DNA of 64,000 nt from Terriglobia bacterium (lineage in GTDB: Bacteria > Pseudomonadota > Alphaproteobacteria > Acetobacterales > Acetobacteraceae). Position 1 is the first letter of the stretch. Each line of letters opens with the position of its first letter. The stretch covers positions 1-64,000 of the forward strand of contig JAIMBF010000008.1 in NCBI GenBank assembly GCA_023511585.1, given 5' to 3'. The notes under the pieces were generated by a model that saw only the letters and a list, made by a program, of their open reading frames with translations, ran no database searches and was not told where the DNA came from. Below, in pieces: positions 57,492 through 64,000 of the stretch. Made by a program: the position numbers and the translations under genes.

Positions 57492-57637
57492 GCCCATACA
57501 CCCCCGTTCGCGCGTCTCGTATCGGAGAATCGCGGAAAGCCGGGCAAGCTTTCAGGCCCCTTCTCCGTTTTTCCCCGAAAAAGGCAACGGGGGCAAGGTG
57601 AAAACCAAGGCGGCTCGCGCAGCAACAGTCGCCGGCC

Positions 57638-58072
57638 CTAAACGGCGCCGGCGACATAAGCCTTGAGACTATTCATCTCCTGTTCTTGCTGCATCAGACG
57701 GGCTTTCACCACATCGCCGATACTGGCAATGCCGATCACTCGCCCGTCCTTTACCACCGGCAGATGCCGAAACCGGCCTTCCGTCATCATGGCCATCGCG
57801 GCCTCTACGGTCATTTCCGGATTTACGGTGAGCACTTTTTGGCTCATGAGATTTTCGGCTTTCATCGAAAGCGTGTTTGCACCATACCGTGGCAACGCCC
57901 GCACGATATCGCGCTCACTGACAATGCCAAGCAGCCGTTCGGCTTCATCTTTGACAAGAACCGCGCCGATATTGTGTTCGGCCAGGACGGTGGCCACATG
58001 AGCAATGCTGTCGGCGGGCTTTACGGAGACGGCGCCGTAGCCTTTATGCTTGAGGATGGCTGCAAGAGTCAT
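57638..58072 (-). CDS. CBS-domain-pair protein
   Basis: A 144-residue protein made of two CBS motifs (about residues 10-65 and 75-132). IGAVLVKDEAERLLGIVSERD and FRHLPVVKDGRVIGIASIGD are the paired halves. Such proteins form Bateman modules binding adenine nucleotides or NAD-type ligands; the regulated partner is unknown. The ATG at 58072 is preceded by AGAGGGGGAAA. Its upstream leader has a long inverted repeat and a short ORF. Confidence 0.92.
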   Translation of the reverse strand: MTLAAILKHKGYGAVSVKPADSIAHVATVLAEHNIGAVLVKDEAERLLGIVSERDIVRALPRYGANTLSMKAENLMSQKVLTVNPEMTVEAAMAMMTEGRFRHLPVVKDGRVIGIASIGDVVKARLMQQEQEMNSLKAYVAGAV

Positions 58073-58104
58073 GGTTGTTTCCCCCTCTTCAAGAGCAGGA
58101 GAAG

Positions 58105-58183
58105 GGTTCAGGTTTCACCGGACCATCTCCGCTTGGTGTTTCCTGCGGTGATCCATGACCTGAACCTTACAGAGTTTTAACAT
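58105..58183 (-). promoter_or_regulatory. Structured leader with a 22-codon ORF before the CBS gene
   Basis: Perfect 9-bp arms GGTTCAGGT (58105-58113) and ACCTGAACC (58158-58166) enclose an inner pair CACCG/CGGTG (58116-58120/58146-58150). On the minus strand a short ORF (ATG at 58183, stop at 58115-58117) encodes MLKLCKVQVMDHRRKHQAEM plus VR and runs through the first arm, stopping just before the second. Translation could therefore open the hairpin. I do not recognise the peptide. Confidence 0.5.
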
Positions 58184-58335
58184 AAGCACGATCTCTGCCG
58201 GCATCAAATGGAAGCTGTGCGCTGCAGCATATCCTCGGCCCAAACCTTGTCAGTCCGGAGCGAACGTGGCTTTTTGCTTTTCGTTGAAGCAGGCTTGCGC
58301 TTTTGGCCTGCAGGTGAGTGGTTTAAGGAGACGGC

Positions 58336-58437
58336 ATGGTTGGTGGCTTTCACGCGCTGCTGAAAAGGGCAGTCGCGCGCATGAGCGGAGACGCCTTCAA
58401 AGCCCCATGCTGCCTTAGCCTGGTTTTGCGCATATGA
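58336..58437 (+). CDS. 33-codon ORF coupled to the TonB-like gene
   Basis: ATG 58336 sits 6 bases after a strong AAGGAG site. The product is 33 residues (MVGGFHALLKRAVARMSGDA and so on, ending SLVLRI) and ends with TGA overlapping the ATG of the next gene as ATGA. The TonB-like gene itself has no ribosome site, so this ORF probably delivers ribosomes to it. No domain is recognisable. It may be a leader peptide rather than a functional protein. Confidence 0.5.
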   Translation: MVGGFHALLKRAVARMSGDAFKAPCCLSLVLRI

Positions 58438-59696
58438 AAACGCCGCACGGGTCCGAGATCGCGCCGCTCCTGCCCGAGAAGCCGAAAACGCGCCTTGCGC
58501 CGGTTTATGCGCGCCCTTTGCACATCCTCTCGCAGCGTCGGGGAGCGGCGAGCCTGCGGCCGATGCTGGGCCGCTCGGCGTTGCTGCACCTCATATTGCT
58601 TGTCTTGCTGGTGGTGACGGTGCGCCAACACATGCCGCCGGAGCCGTTGCCGCCCCCGGGCGTGGCGGTGGTCTTCCAGTCCGGCAGCAAGACCGGGCCG
58701 GCGGTCCCCAACCCCACGCCGTTTCAAGAGCTGCCGCGTTCGCAGGCAACACCCACGCCGGTACCGAAAGAGCTTCCGCCGGCACCTTCTCCCCCGGAAG
58801 TGGCCGCCCCGCCCGCGCCTCCGACCGAGCGCGTCGTGCCGCCTGCGCCTGCCCACGTGGCGCCTTCGCCCTCGCCAGAGCAGGCCGCTCCGTCCGCTCC
58901 GGCGCCGAGCGTCGAGGCGCAGCCGCCGCCGACGACGCAACAACCGCCTCGGCCTTCCTCGGCTGAAGCCGCGGCACAGCCCTCCAAAGCGCTGGCCCCT
59001 GCCACGCCGAGCGCGAGCGCGGCGAAAAACCCGGCCCCGCCGGTATTGGCCACCCCGTCCCCTGAGGTGACCGCCATCCGCCCGCCTGCCCCGGCGGCGC
59101 AGAAGCAGATGGCCAAACCGCTCGAGCCGCAGCGTCAGGCGGAGCCGACGCGCCTTGCCAGCCCGGCGCCGGAGGTGGTTTCTCCCAGCAAGCCGGCGCC
59201 GGAGAAGGCGCAAAAGAGCGAGATGGCCGCCGCGCGCCCGATGGTTCGGCCCCTCACGCGGTCGCGGCCGGCGCTGAAATTTCCTGCCCCCATGAAATTT
59301 TCGTTCGGGCCCACCTTTAACGGCACGTCGACCGCCCTGTTGGAAGGACCCCATCGCAAGGGGGCCATGGTCTTGACGCCGCGGGCCGACTTTGCGACCG
59401 CGCAAGACCTCGGCGCGGATTGGCGAAACTTGTTCGCGGCATGGCTGGAAGCGCACAAATACTACCCGCCGGATGCAGCTATGCGCGGTGAGGAGGGGCT
59501 TAGCACCGTGCGCGTGGTGATGAATGCCGACGGCACCATCGTTTCGGTGGTGCTGCGGCAAAGCTCGGGCTATCGCGCGTTGGACGATGCCACCACCGGC
59601 CTGTTCCACGATGCCCGCTTACCGCCCCTGCCTTTCGGCTCGCCCGATCCCACAATTACCTTCGATCTCACCATCCACTACATTTTGCTGCGTTGA
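58434..59696 (+). CDS. TonB-family protein, proline-rich
   Basis: A 420-residue protein with one N-terminal TM helix (LGRSALLHLILLVLLVVTV, about residues 45-63), a long Pro/Ala-rich periplasmic spacer (about residues 68-270) and a C-terminal TonB-like domain (about 315-420: WLEAHKYYPPDAAMRGEEGL, VRVVMNADGTIVSVVLRQSS). It would link the proton motive force to outer-membrane receptors, but no exbB, exbD or receptor is adjacent. It might serve another envelope role. Translation seems coupled to a preceding 33-codon ORF. Confidence 0.85.
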   Translation: MKTPHGSEIAPLLPEKPKTRLAPVYARPLHILSQRRGAASLRPMLGRSALLHLILLVLLVVTVRQHMPPEPLPPPGVAVVFQSGSKTGPAVPNPTPFQELPRSQATPTPVPKELPPAPSPPEVAAPPAPPTERVVPPAPAHVAPSPSPEQAAPSAPAPSVEAQPPPTTQQPPRPSSAEAAAQPSKALAPATPSASAAKNPAPPVLATPSPEVTAIRPPAPAAQKQMAKPLEPQRQAEPTRLASPAPEVVSPSKPAPEKAQKSEMAAARPMVRPLTRSRPALKFPAPMKFSFGPTFNGTSTALLEGPHRKGAMVLTPRADFATAQDLGADWRNLFAAWLEAHKYYPPDAAMRGEEGLSTVRVVMNADGTIVSVVLRQSSGYRALDDATTGLFHDARLPPLPFGSPDPTITFDLTIHYILLR

Positions 59697-59720
59697 GCGG
59701 GCTCAAGCCGGCCCGTGCGC

Positions 59721-60182
59721 TCAACGCACGTAAATGCGCACTTCCTGAACGCTGATGCCCTGCTCGGTGCGGGCGAGAAGCCGGATGGCCGAGGGGTTGA
59801 TGCCGAAGCCGATCATCTGGTCGATAACGGCGCGGGCGGCCGAGCTCGCTTGGTTTGCCGCCTTGATTTGCTCATCGGCGTTGCCTTTTGCCGGGGCCAC
59901 GGCCACCACGTCGTACTGCGCCTCAGGCCGGCGCGCTTCGGCCATTTCCAAGGCCCGTTGAAGTTGCGAGCTGTAGGCGGTTTCGCTGCCGTTAAAGCGG
60001 ATATCCACAAGCGGGATGCGCGAGTCCGGCTTCAAAGCCTCGGCTAGTAAATCCGGGGCGGGGGGTTCGGGTTTGGCGCCGAAGGTGGTTTGGTCGATCA
60101 ATTTGCAGCCCGGGAGCGCAAAAAAGAGCAGGCCGGCTGCGGCTAAAAATGCGCGGGCGTGGGTTTTGCGGACATTCGGCAT
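59721..60182 (-). CDS. Hypothetical lipoprotein
   Basis: A 153-residue protein with a lipoprotein signal (LAAAGLLFFALPGC, lipobox LPGC, Cys26). The mature part has FNGSETAYSSQLQRALEMAE and VAPAKGNADEQIKAANQASS, and a C-terminal strand SVQEVRIYVR. The shape (Asn/Glu, repeated position index, AIRLLARTEQGI) resembles the alternating strand-helix pattern of OmpA-like domains but lacks their peptidoglycan-binding motif. Similar proteins occur in Rhodospirillales/Acetobacterales by memory, without an assigned function. It follows the ThDP enzyme gene on the same strand. Confidence 0.78.
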   Translation of the reverse strand: MPNVRKTHARAFLAAAGLLFFALPGCKLIDQTTFGAKPEPPAPDLLAEALKPDSRIPLVDIRFNGSETAYSSQLQRALEMAEARRPEAQYDVVAVAPAKGNADEQIKAANQASSAARAVIDQMIGFGINPSAIRLLARTEQGISVQEVRIYVR

Positions 60183-60209
60183 GAGACATCTTCACCCGCG
60201 AGAGGCCAT

Positions 60210-61853
60210 TTAGGGCAATTGCCTGCGCCAGCTTTCGTCAAATCCGCGGACGCGGGGAAGATGGATAAACCGCCAAGGGTTCGGCATCGGGCCGACGGGA
60301 ACGTGCACCAAAGCCGGGGCGGAAAGCGCAAGAGCCGCGCGGAGCGCCTGTTCCAATTCTTCGGCATTGCTTGCCCGAAACGCCGCGACCCCGAAGCTTT
60401 CCGCGAAGCGCACGAAATCAGGGTTGGTAAGATCACATGCGATCAGCCGATTGCCGAACATTTCTTGCTGAATACGACGAACGTTTCCGAAAGCGCCGTC
60501 ATCGATGACGAGAGCGACAACGGGCAGGCGATGATGCACCGCGGTTGCGAGTTCGGCGGCTTGATACAGGAACCCGCCGTCGCCTGCCAAGGCCACCACG
60601 CTGCGGCCGGGAAGCGCTGCCGCAACCCCAAGCGCCGCTCCATAGGCCCAGCCAAGATTGTCCTGATAGCCTGCCGAGAGGTAGAGCCGCGGGCGGGAAA
60701 CCGGAAAGGCAAGCCGCCCGACAAAGCCGAGCTGGGTGACGTCTTCCACCAAAATGCCATCATCCGGCAAGGCGCTGCGGATGGCGCGAAGCAGGCTCAT
60801 TTGGGGTTCGAGCTTGGCAACTTCGCCCGCAAACCAGGCACGCGCTTCTGCGAGGTCCGCCCGCGGCGGCCGCTTGGTTGAAGAAAGCGCGCCGGCGATA
60901 GCGGCAAGGGCGGCCGCGGCATCGGCCACGATCGGCAGATCCGGCGGGCGTGGTTTTTCCATCTGCATGGCATCCGCTTCGATGCGGATGACGGTGAGGT
61001 TGCGGTCGGTGCCCCACCAGGCCAGAGGGAAAAGCGAACGCGCCCCCACACTCAACACAACATCCGTTGCGGCCCAAAGCCGATGGGCCACCGGGACAGG
61101 AATGGCCAAGGGATGTTCGCTCGGCAAGAGGCCTCGGCCGCGCCGATAGGTCATCACCGGAGCGCCCAGGGCGTCTGCCAAAGCCCGAAGCTCCGGGCCA
61201 GCATGCAGCGCACCGCCGCCGGCGATGATCAAAGGCCGCTGGGCGGAAGCCAAAGCGCGCACGGCGGCGGCGACGGCTTCGGGATCCGGAAGGAGGGGAC
61301 GCGGCCGCGCCTCGGGAAAGGCGGTGATTTCGGCAACCCGCGGCCAGACATCGATGGCGCATTCCAACGCCACCGGCCGCATGGGTGGAGACGTCGCCTC
61401 GGCAAGCGCTTGCGCCACCAAATGCGGAGCTTCGGCCGGATGGGTGATGCGCGCCGCGTATTTGGTGAAATGCCGAAGCAAGCCGAGCTGGTCGCGCAGC
61501 TCGTGCAGATGGCCGACCCCTTGGTCGATCGCGATTTGCGGGATTTGCCCGACAATCGCCAAAACCGGCGCGCCGAGGCCGTACGCGGTGAGCAAGGCCG
61601 CCGAGGCATTCAGCAGGCCGGGGCCCGGAACCACCGAGAAAGCGGCCGGGCGTCCGGTGGCGAGGGCCGCGCCGAGAGCCATGTAGCCGGCGGTTTGCTC
61701 ATGGCGGGCGTGAATGACCCGAATCCGCGGCGCCGCCCGTGCCATGGCGTCGAAAAACGGGTCGTTGTGCACGCCCGGCACGGCGAAAACAGTCTCTATG
61801 CCTGCCTGCAGCAGGCTTTCGACCACCGCCTCGCCGGTGCTCAGCCGTGCCAT
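60210..61853 (-). CDS. ThDP-dependent enzyme, acetolactate-synthase family (second copy type)
   Basis: A 547-residue thiamine-diphosphate enzyme. The Pyr domain begins GEAVVESLLQAGIETVFAVP with the catalytic Glu in ARHEQTAGYMALG. The central domain has PLIIAGGGALHAGPELRALA. The PP domain has ALAGDGGFLYQAAELATAVH and VIDDGAFGNVRRIQ. These fit the IlvB-like group of 2-oxoacid-handling enzymes, but no small subunit is encoded. It is not closely similar to the 513-residue enzyme at 28.9 kb. The reaction is unknown. It follows an aldo/keto reductase gene by 47 bases. Confidence 0.87.
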   Translation of the reverse strand: MARLSTGEAVVESLLQAGIETVFAVPGVHNDPFFDAMARAAPRIRVIHARHEQTAGYMALGAALATGRPAAFSVVPGPGLLNASAALLTAYGLGAPVLAIVGQIPQIAIDQGVGHLHELRDQLGLLRHFTKYAARITHPAEAPHLVAQALAEATSPPMRPVALECAIDVWPRVAEITAFPEARPRPLLPDPEAVAAAVRALASAQRPLIIAGGGALHAGPELRALADALGAPVMTYRRGRGLLPSEHPLAIPVPVAHRLWAATDVVLSVGARSLFPLAWWGTDRNLTVIRIEADAMQMEKPRPPDLPIVADAAAALAAIAGALSSTKRPPRADLAEARAWFAGEVAKLEPQMSLLRAIRSALPDDGILVEDVTQLGFVGRLAFPVSRPRLYLSAGYQDNLGWAYGAALGVAAALPGRSVVALAGDGGFLYQAAELATAVHHRLPVVALVIDDGAFGNVRRIQQEMFGNRLIACDLTNPDFVRFAESFGVAAFRASNAEELEQALRAALALSAPALVHVPVGPMPNPWRFIHLPRVRGFDESWRRQLP

Positions 61854-61900
61854 GAAGGGGATCCGGTGTTTCTCACCTTATCGGTTCTCGGTTCGCGACT

Positions 61901-62851
61901 TCAGCTTGCGCTCGCATCGTTTAATTCTTTCACGGCTTCTTGGTCCAAGCGCAAGTCCGCAGCCTTCAAAATTTCGTCAAGCTGGGCGAGGCTGGTTGCG
62001 CTGGCAATCGGCGCCGTGATGCTGGGCCGCGCCATGAGCCATGCCAGCGCAATTTGCGCAGGCGTTGCCCCCATGCGTTTGGCAACCGAATCCAGCGCGG
62101 CGAGAACCCGCAGACCGCGCGCATTCAGGTATTTTCGGAGATTCGGCCCGCGCACGCTTTTGGCGAGATCTGCTTCGCTGCGGTATTTGCCGGTCAGAAA
62201 CCCGGCGGCGAGCCCGTAATACGGGATAACGCCAAGCCCTTCTTTGAGGCAGAGCGGCTCAAGTTCCTGTTCATAGGCCGCGCGCTCCAGAAGATTGTAA
62301 TGCGGCTGCAGCGATTCATAGCGCGGCAGGCCCGATGTTTTGCTTATTTGCAGCGCTTCTTCGAGGCGTTTGGCTGAGTAGTTGGAAGCCCCGATGGCGC
62401 GCACCTTGCCTTGCCGGATCAGCGCGGCAAAGGCTTCCAGCGTTTCTTGCAGCGGCGTTGCTTCATCATCGTAATGCGCTTGATAGAGATCGATGTAATC
62501 GGTTTGCAGGCGGCGCAATGAATGCTCGACTTCTTGCATGATCCAGGCTTTGGAGAGCCCTCTTTCGCCCGAGCCCATTTTTGCGCCCACCTTCGTGGCG
62601 ATGATGACTTTATCGCGGCCGCCGTGCTGCTTGAGCCATTTGCCGATGATCGTTTCCGATTCGCCGCCGGCATGGCCGGGAACCCATACGGAATAAACGT
62701 CGGCGGTATCGATTGCCGTGAAGCCCGTATCGAAAAGCCGATCCAAAAGTCGGAAAGAAGTGGCTTCATCGGCCGTCCAGCCGAAAACATTCCCGCCGAA
62801 AACAAGCGGCGGAACTTCTATGCCGGAATGGCCAAGCTGGCGCTTTTGCAT
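61901..62851 (-). CDS. Aldo/keto reductase
   Basis: A 316-residue NADPH-type oxidoreductase with a TIM-barrel fold. The catalytic set is visible: Asp and Tyr in AIDTADVYSVW, Lys in IIATKVGAKMG, and His in LYQAHYDDEATP. The start MQKRQLGHSGIEVPPLVFGG is typical of the YajO/Tas-like group. ATG 62851 has a GGAGGGG site. Substrate is unknown; the following ThDP enzyme makes a 2-oxo or hydroxyketone compound a possibility (inference). Confidence 0.92.
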   Translation of the reverse strand: MQKRQLGHSGIEVPPLVFGGNVFGWTADEATSFRLLDRLFDTGFTAIDTADVYSVWVPGHAGGESETIIGKWLKQHGGRDKVIIATKVGAKMGSGERGLSKAWIMQEVEHSLRRLQTDYIDLYQAHYDDEATPLQETLEAFAALIRQGKVRAIGASNYSAKRLEEALQISKTSGLPRYESLQPHYNLLERAAYEQELEPLCLKEGLGVIPYYGLAAGFLTGKYRSEADLAKSVRGPNLRKYLNARGLRVLAALDSVAKRMGATPAQIALAWLMARPSITAPIASATSLAQLDEILKAADLRLDQEAVKELNDASAS

Positions 62852-62884
62852 GCACCCCTCCTATGAACAGATACGAAGCCGTAG

Positions 62885-63301
62885 TTACGAAGCGTTGCCT
62901 TTTGTGATGGCTGAGATAATCACTTGCGCAAACGCGTAAGGATATTCGTCCGTCATCGTCAAGGCAATCTGCGCATCGGCATTCGGCGGGGTTAATTGAG
63001 CCAAACGCAGGGCCGCGCCTCCGGTGAGCATGATCGTCGGTTGCCCGGAAGGTAGGTTGACAACCCCGATATCGGAAAAGAACACGCCGTTGCGAAAGCC
63101 GGTGCCGAGGGCTTTTGCGGTTGCTTCCTTGGCGGCAAAACGCTTGGCGTAGGTGGCGGCGCGGATGCGTTCCGTCCGCCGTTCCGCGCGGCTTCGCTCG
63201 ATCGGGGTAAACACGCGCGCAAGAAAACGCTCCCCGTATCGCGCAATGACCGCTTCGATGCGGCGAATATCACAGATATCGGAACCGATCCCGAGAATCA
63301 T
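62885..63301 (-). CDS. acpS: Holo-[acyl-carrier-protein] synthase
   Basis: A 138-residue trimeric phosphopantetheinyl transferase. [20 protein letters not shown] with the metal Asp, and [19 protein letters not shown] with the metal Glu, are diagnostic. It converts apo-ACPs to holo form, including in principle the ACP beside fkbH. It starts 7 bases after the RelA/SpoT stop, a common alphaproteobacterial pair. Confidence 0.96.
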   Translation of the reverse strand: MILGIGSDICDIRRIEAVIARYGERFLARVFTPIERSRAERRTERIRAATYAKRFAAKEATAKALGTGFRNGVFFSDIGVVNLPSGQPTIMLTGGAALRLAQLTPPNADAQIALTMTDEYPYAFAQVIISAITKGNAS

Positions 63302-63308
63302 CGAACGG

Positions 63309-64000
63309 TTAACCGCGCACGCGCTCAACCTGCTCGATATTCGGAGCGCCGCGCAGCCCTGCAATAACGGAGGAAAGATGCCCGAGATCGCGCACCTCCA
63401 CATCCACCAGAACTTCGCAGAAATCTTGCTGGCGATGGGCTATCTTGAGTTGCGAAACGGTGCCTTTGTGCTTGGCGACCGCATTGGCGAGATTTGCGAC
63501 TGCCTGCGGCTCGTTCGCAGCAATCACGCAAAGCCGTGCCGTGTGCGCGGGATGATCACGCGCTAAGGCTTCCGCATCCCAATCGACATCGATAAAACGC
63601 TCGGGTGTTGCCGCGAAGCTTTCCAAAGTCGGGCAATCGGCGATGTGAATGGTGACGCCTTTGCCGGTGGTGACGATCCCGACAATCCGATCACCGGGCA
63701 GAGGATGGCAGCAACCGGCGTAATGAACGCTCATGCCCGCAATCAATCCGGTGATGGGAAGTTTCGGTTCGTCTTTGCCGCGTTTTTTGTCGCCGCGCGC
63801 GGGCAGGCCGACGAGCGGGCGCGGCGCACGCTCGGTCGGTCTCAGTTCCGGATAGGCCGCATGAACGACGTCTTTAGGGCCGATGCTGCCGTTTCCGACA
63901 GCAATGTAAAGATCATCAAGGGTTGCGCATTTGAACGTCTTCAGCGTTGTTTCCAAGACGCGTTCACTGCCGTCCAGGCCTTCCCGCCGGAAGGCCTTTG
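63309..64000 (-). CDS. RelA/SpoT family (p)ppGpp synthetase/hydrolase, C-terminal part (5' end outside window)
   Basis: About 230 residues of the C-terminal regulatory half of a bifunctional Rsh protein; the frame stays open to base 64000. The TGS-adjacent helical region ([20 protein letters not shown]), a zinc-finger-like segment with [20 protein letters not shown] and [10 protein letters not shown], and the C-terminal ACT domain ([20 protein letters not shown]) are present. It senses starvation on ribosomes in other bacteria. Hydrolase and synthetase domains lie outside the window. Confidence 0.95.
   Translation of the reverse strand, partial: KAFRREGLDGSERVLETTLKTFKCATLDDLYIAVGNGSIGPKDVVHAAYPELRPTERAPRPLVGLPARGDKKRGKDEPKLPITGLIAGMSVHYAGCCHPLPGDRIVGIVTTGKGVTIHIADCPTLESFAATPERFIDVDWDAEALARDHPAHTARLCVIAANEPQAVANLANAVAKHKGTVSQLKIAHRQQDFCEVLVDVEVRDLGHLSSVIAGLRGAPNIEQVERVRG

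Noticed and set aside
59721-60182. OmpA-family peptidoglycan-binding lipoprotein
   Set aside because: Some alternating strand-helix pattern, but the NxxL...R motif needed for peptidoglycan binding is not seen.

Overview
This 64 kb window is a GC-rich, densely packed chromosomal segment that looks alphaproteobacterial, probably Rhodospirillales/Acetobacterales-like (inference). The evidence is the order SRP RNA-dnaX-ybaB-recR, the cytochrome c / kdsB-pheA arrangement, the spoT-acpS pair, a YejABEF importer, a DUF1674 (SdhAF4-like) protein and a candidate permuted, two-piece tmRNA. Most of the content is housekeeping. No rRNA, ordinary tRNA, CRISPR array or intact insertion sequence was seen.

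Layout. 1-3.5 kb: the 3' part of argG, a small secreted protein, a winged-helix-like protein with a promoter that predicts a leaderless mRNA, a candidate ssrA (tmRNA) locus, then AT-richer DNA with a frameshifted RusA-like gene. 3.7-9.7 kb: prpE, a lipoprotein alpha/beta hydrolase, a CHCC zinc-finger protein overlapping polA. 9.8-10.7 kb: a two-gene accessory module (HEPN-like protein plus a 95-residue partner) with palindromic control sites. 10.9-15.3 kb: a PhyH oxygenase coupled to an SAF-domain dehydrogenase, then phaB and phaA. 15.4-18.4 kb: recR, ybaB, dnaX and SRP RNA. 18.4-25.9 kb: yejF, yejE, yejB, yejA, hisN and a tandem-duplicated dihaem cytochrome c, all on the minus strand. 26-30.9 kb: kdsB-pheA, a D-2-hydroxyacid dehydrogenase divergent from a ThDP enzyme, and a membrane protein.

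31-42.9 kb: rplK-rplA-rplJ-rplL-rpoB-rpoC followed by a LysE-type exporter. The usual neighbours secE-nusG and rpsL-rpsG are absent. 43-48 kb: the most unusual locus, with two tandem paralogues (beta-rich N-terminal domain plus a papain-like/DUF1796-like C-terminal domain with conserved Cys and His), an FkbH-family HAD protein and a stand-alone acyl carrier protein. This resembles a glyceryl-ACP forming and transferring system without any polyketide synthase. 48-53.4 kb: photolyase, ClC channel, two sugar-transferase-like proteins and an SPL-like radical SAM protein. 53.6-64 kb: an Atm1-type ABC exporter, rpmB, a histidine-less kinase-like protein, DUF1674, a CBS protein with a structured leader containing a short ORF, a TonB-like protein translationally coupled to a 33-codon ORF, a lipoprotein, a second ThDP enzyme, an aldo/keto reductase, acpS and the 3' part of a RelA/SpoT gene.

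Limits: function calls rest on recognising motifs by eye in the translated sequence. RNA structures were paired by hand, and no database or folding program was used.
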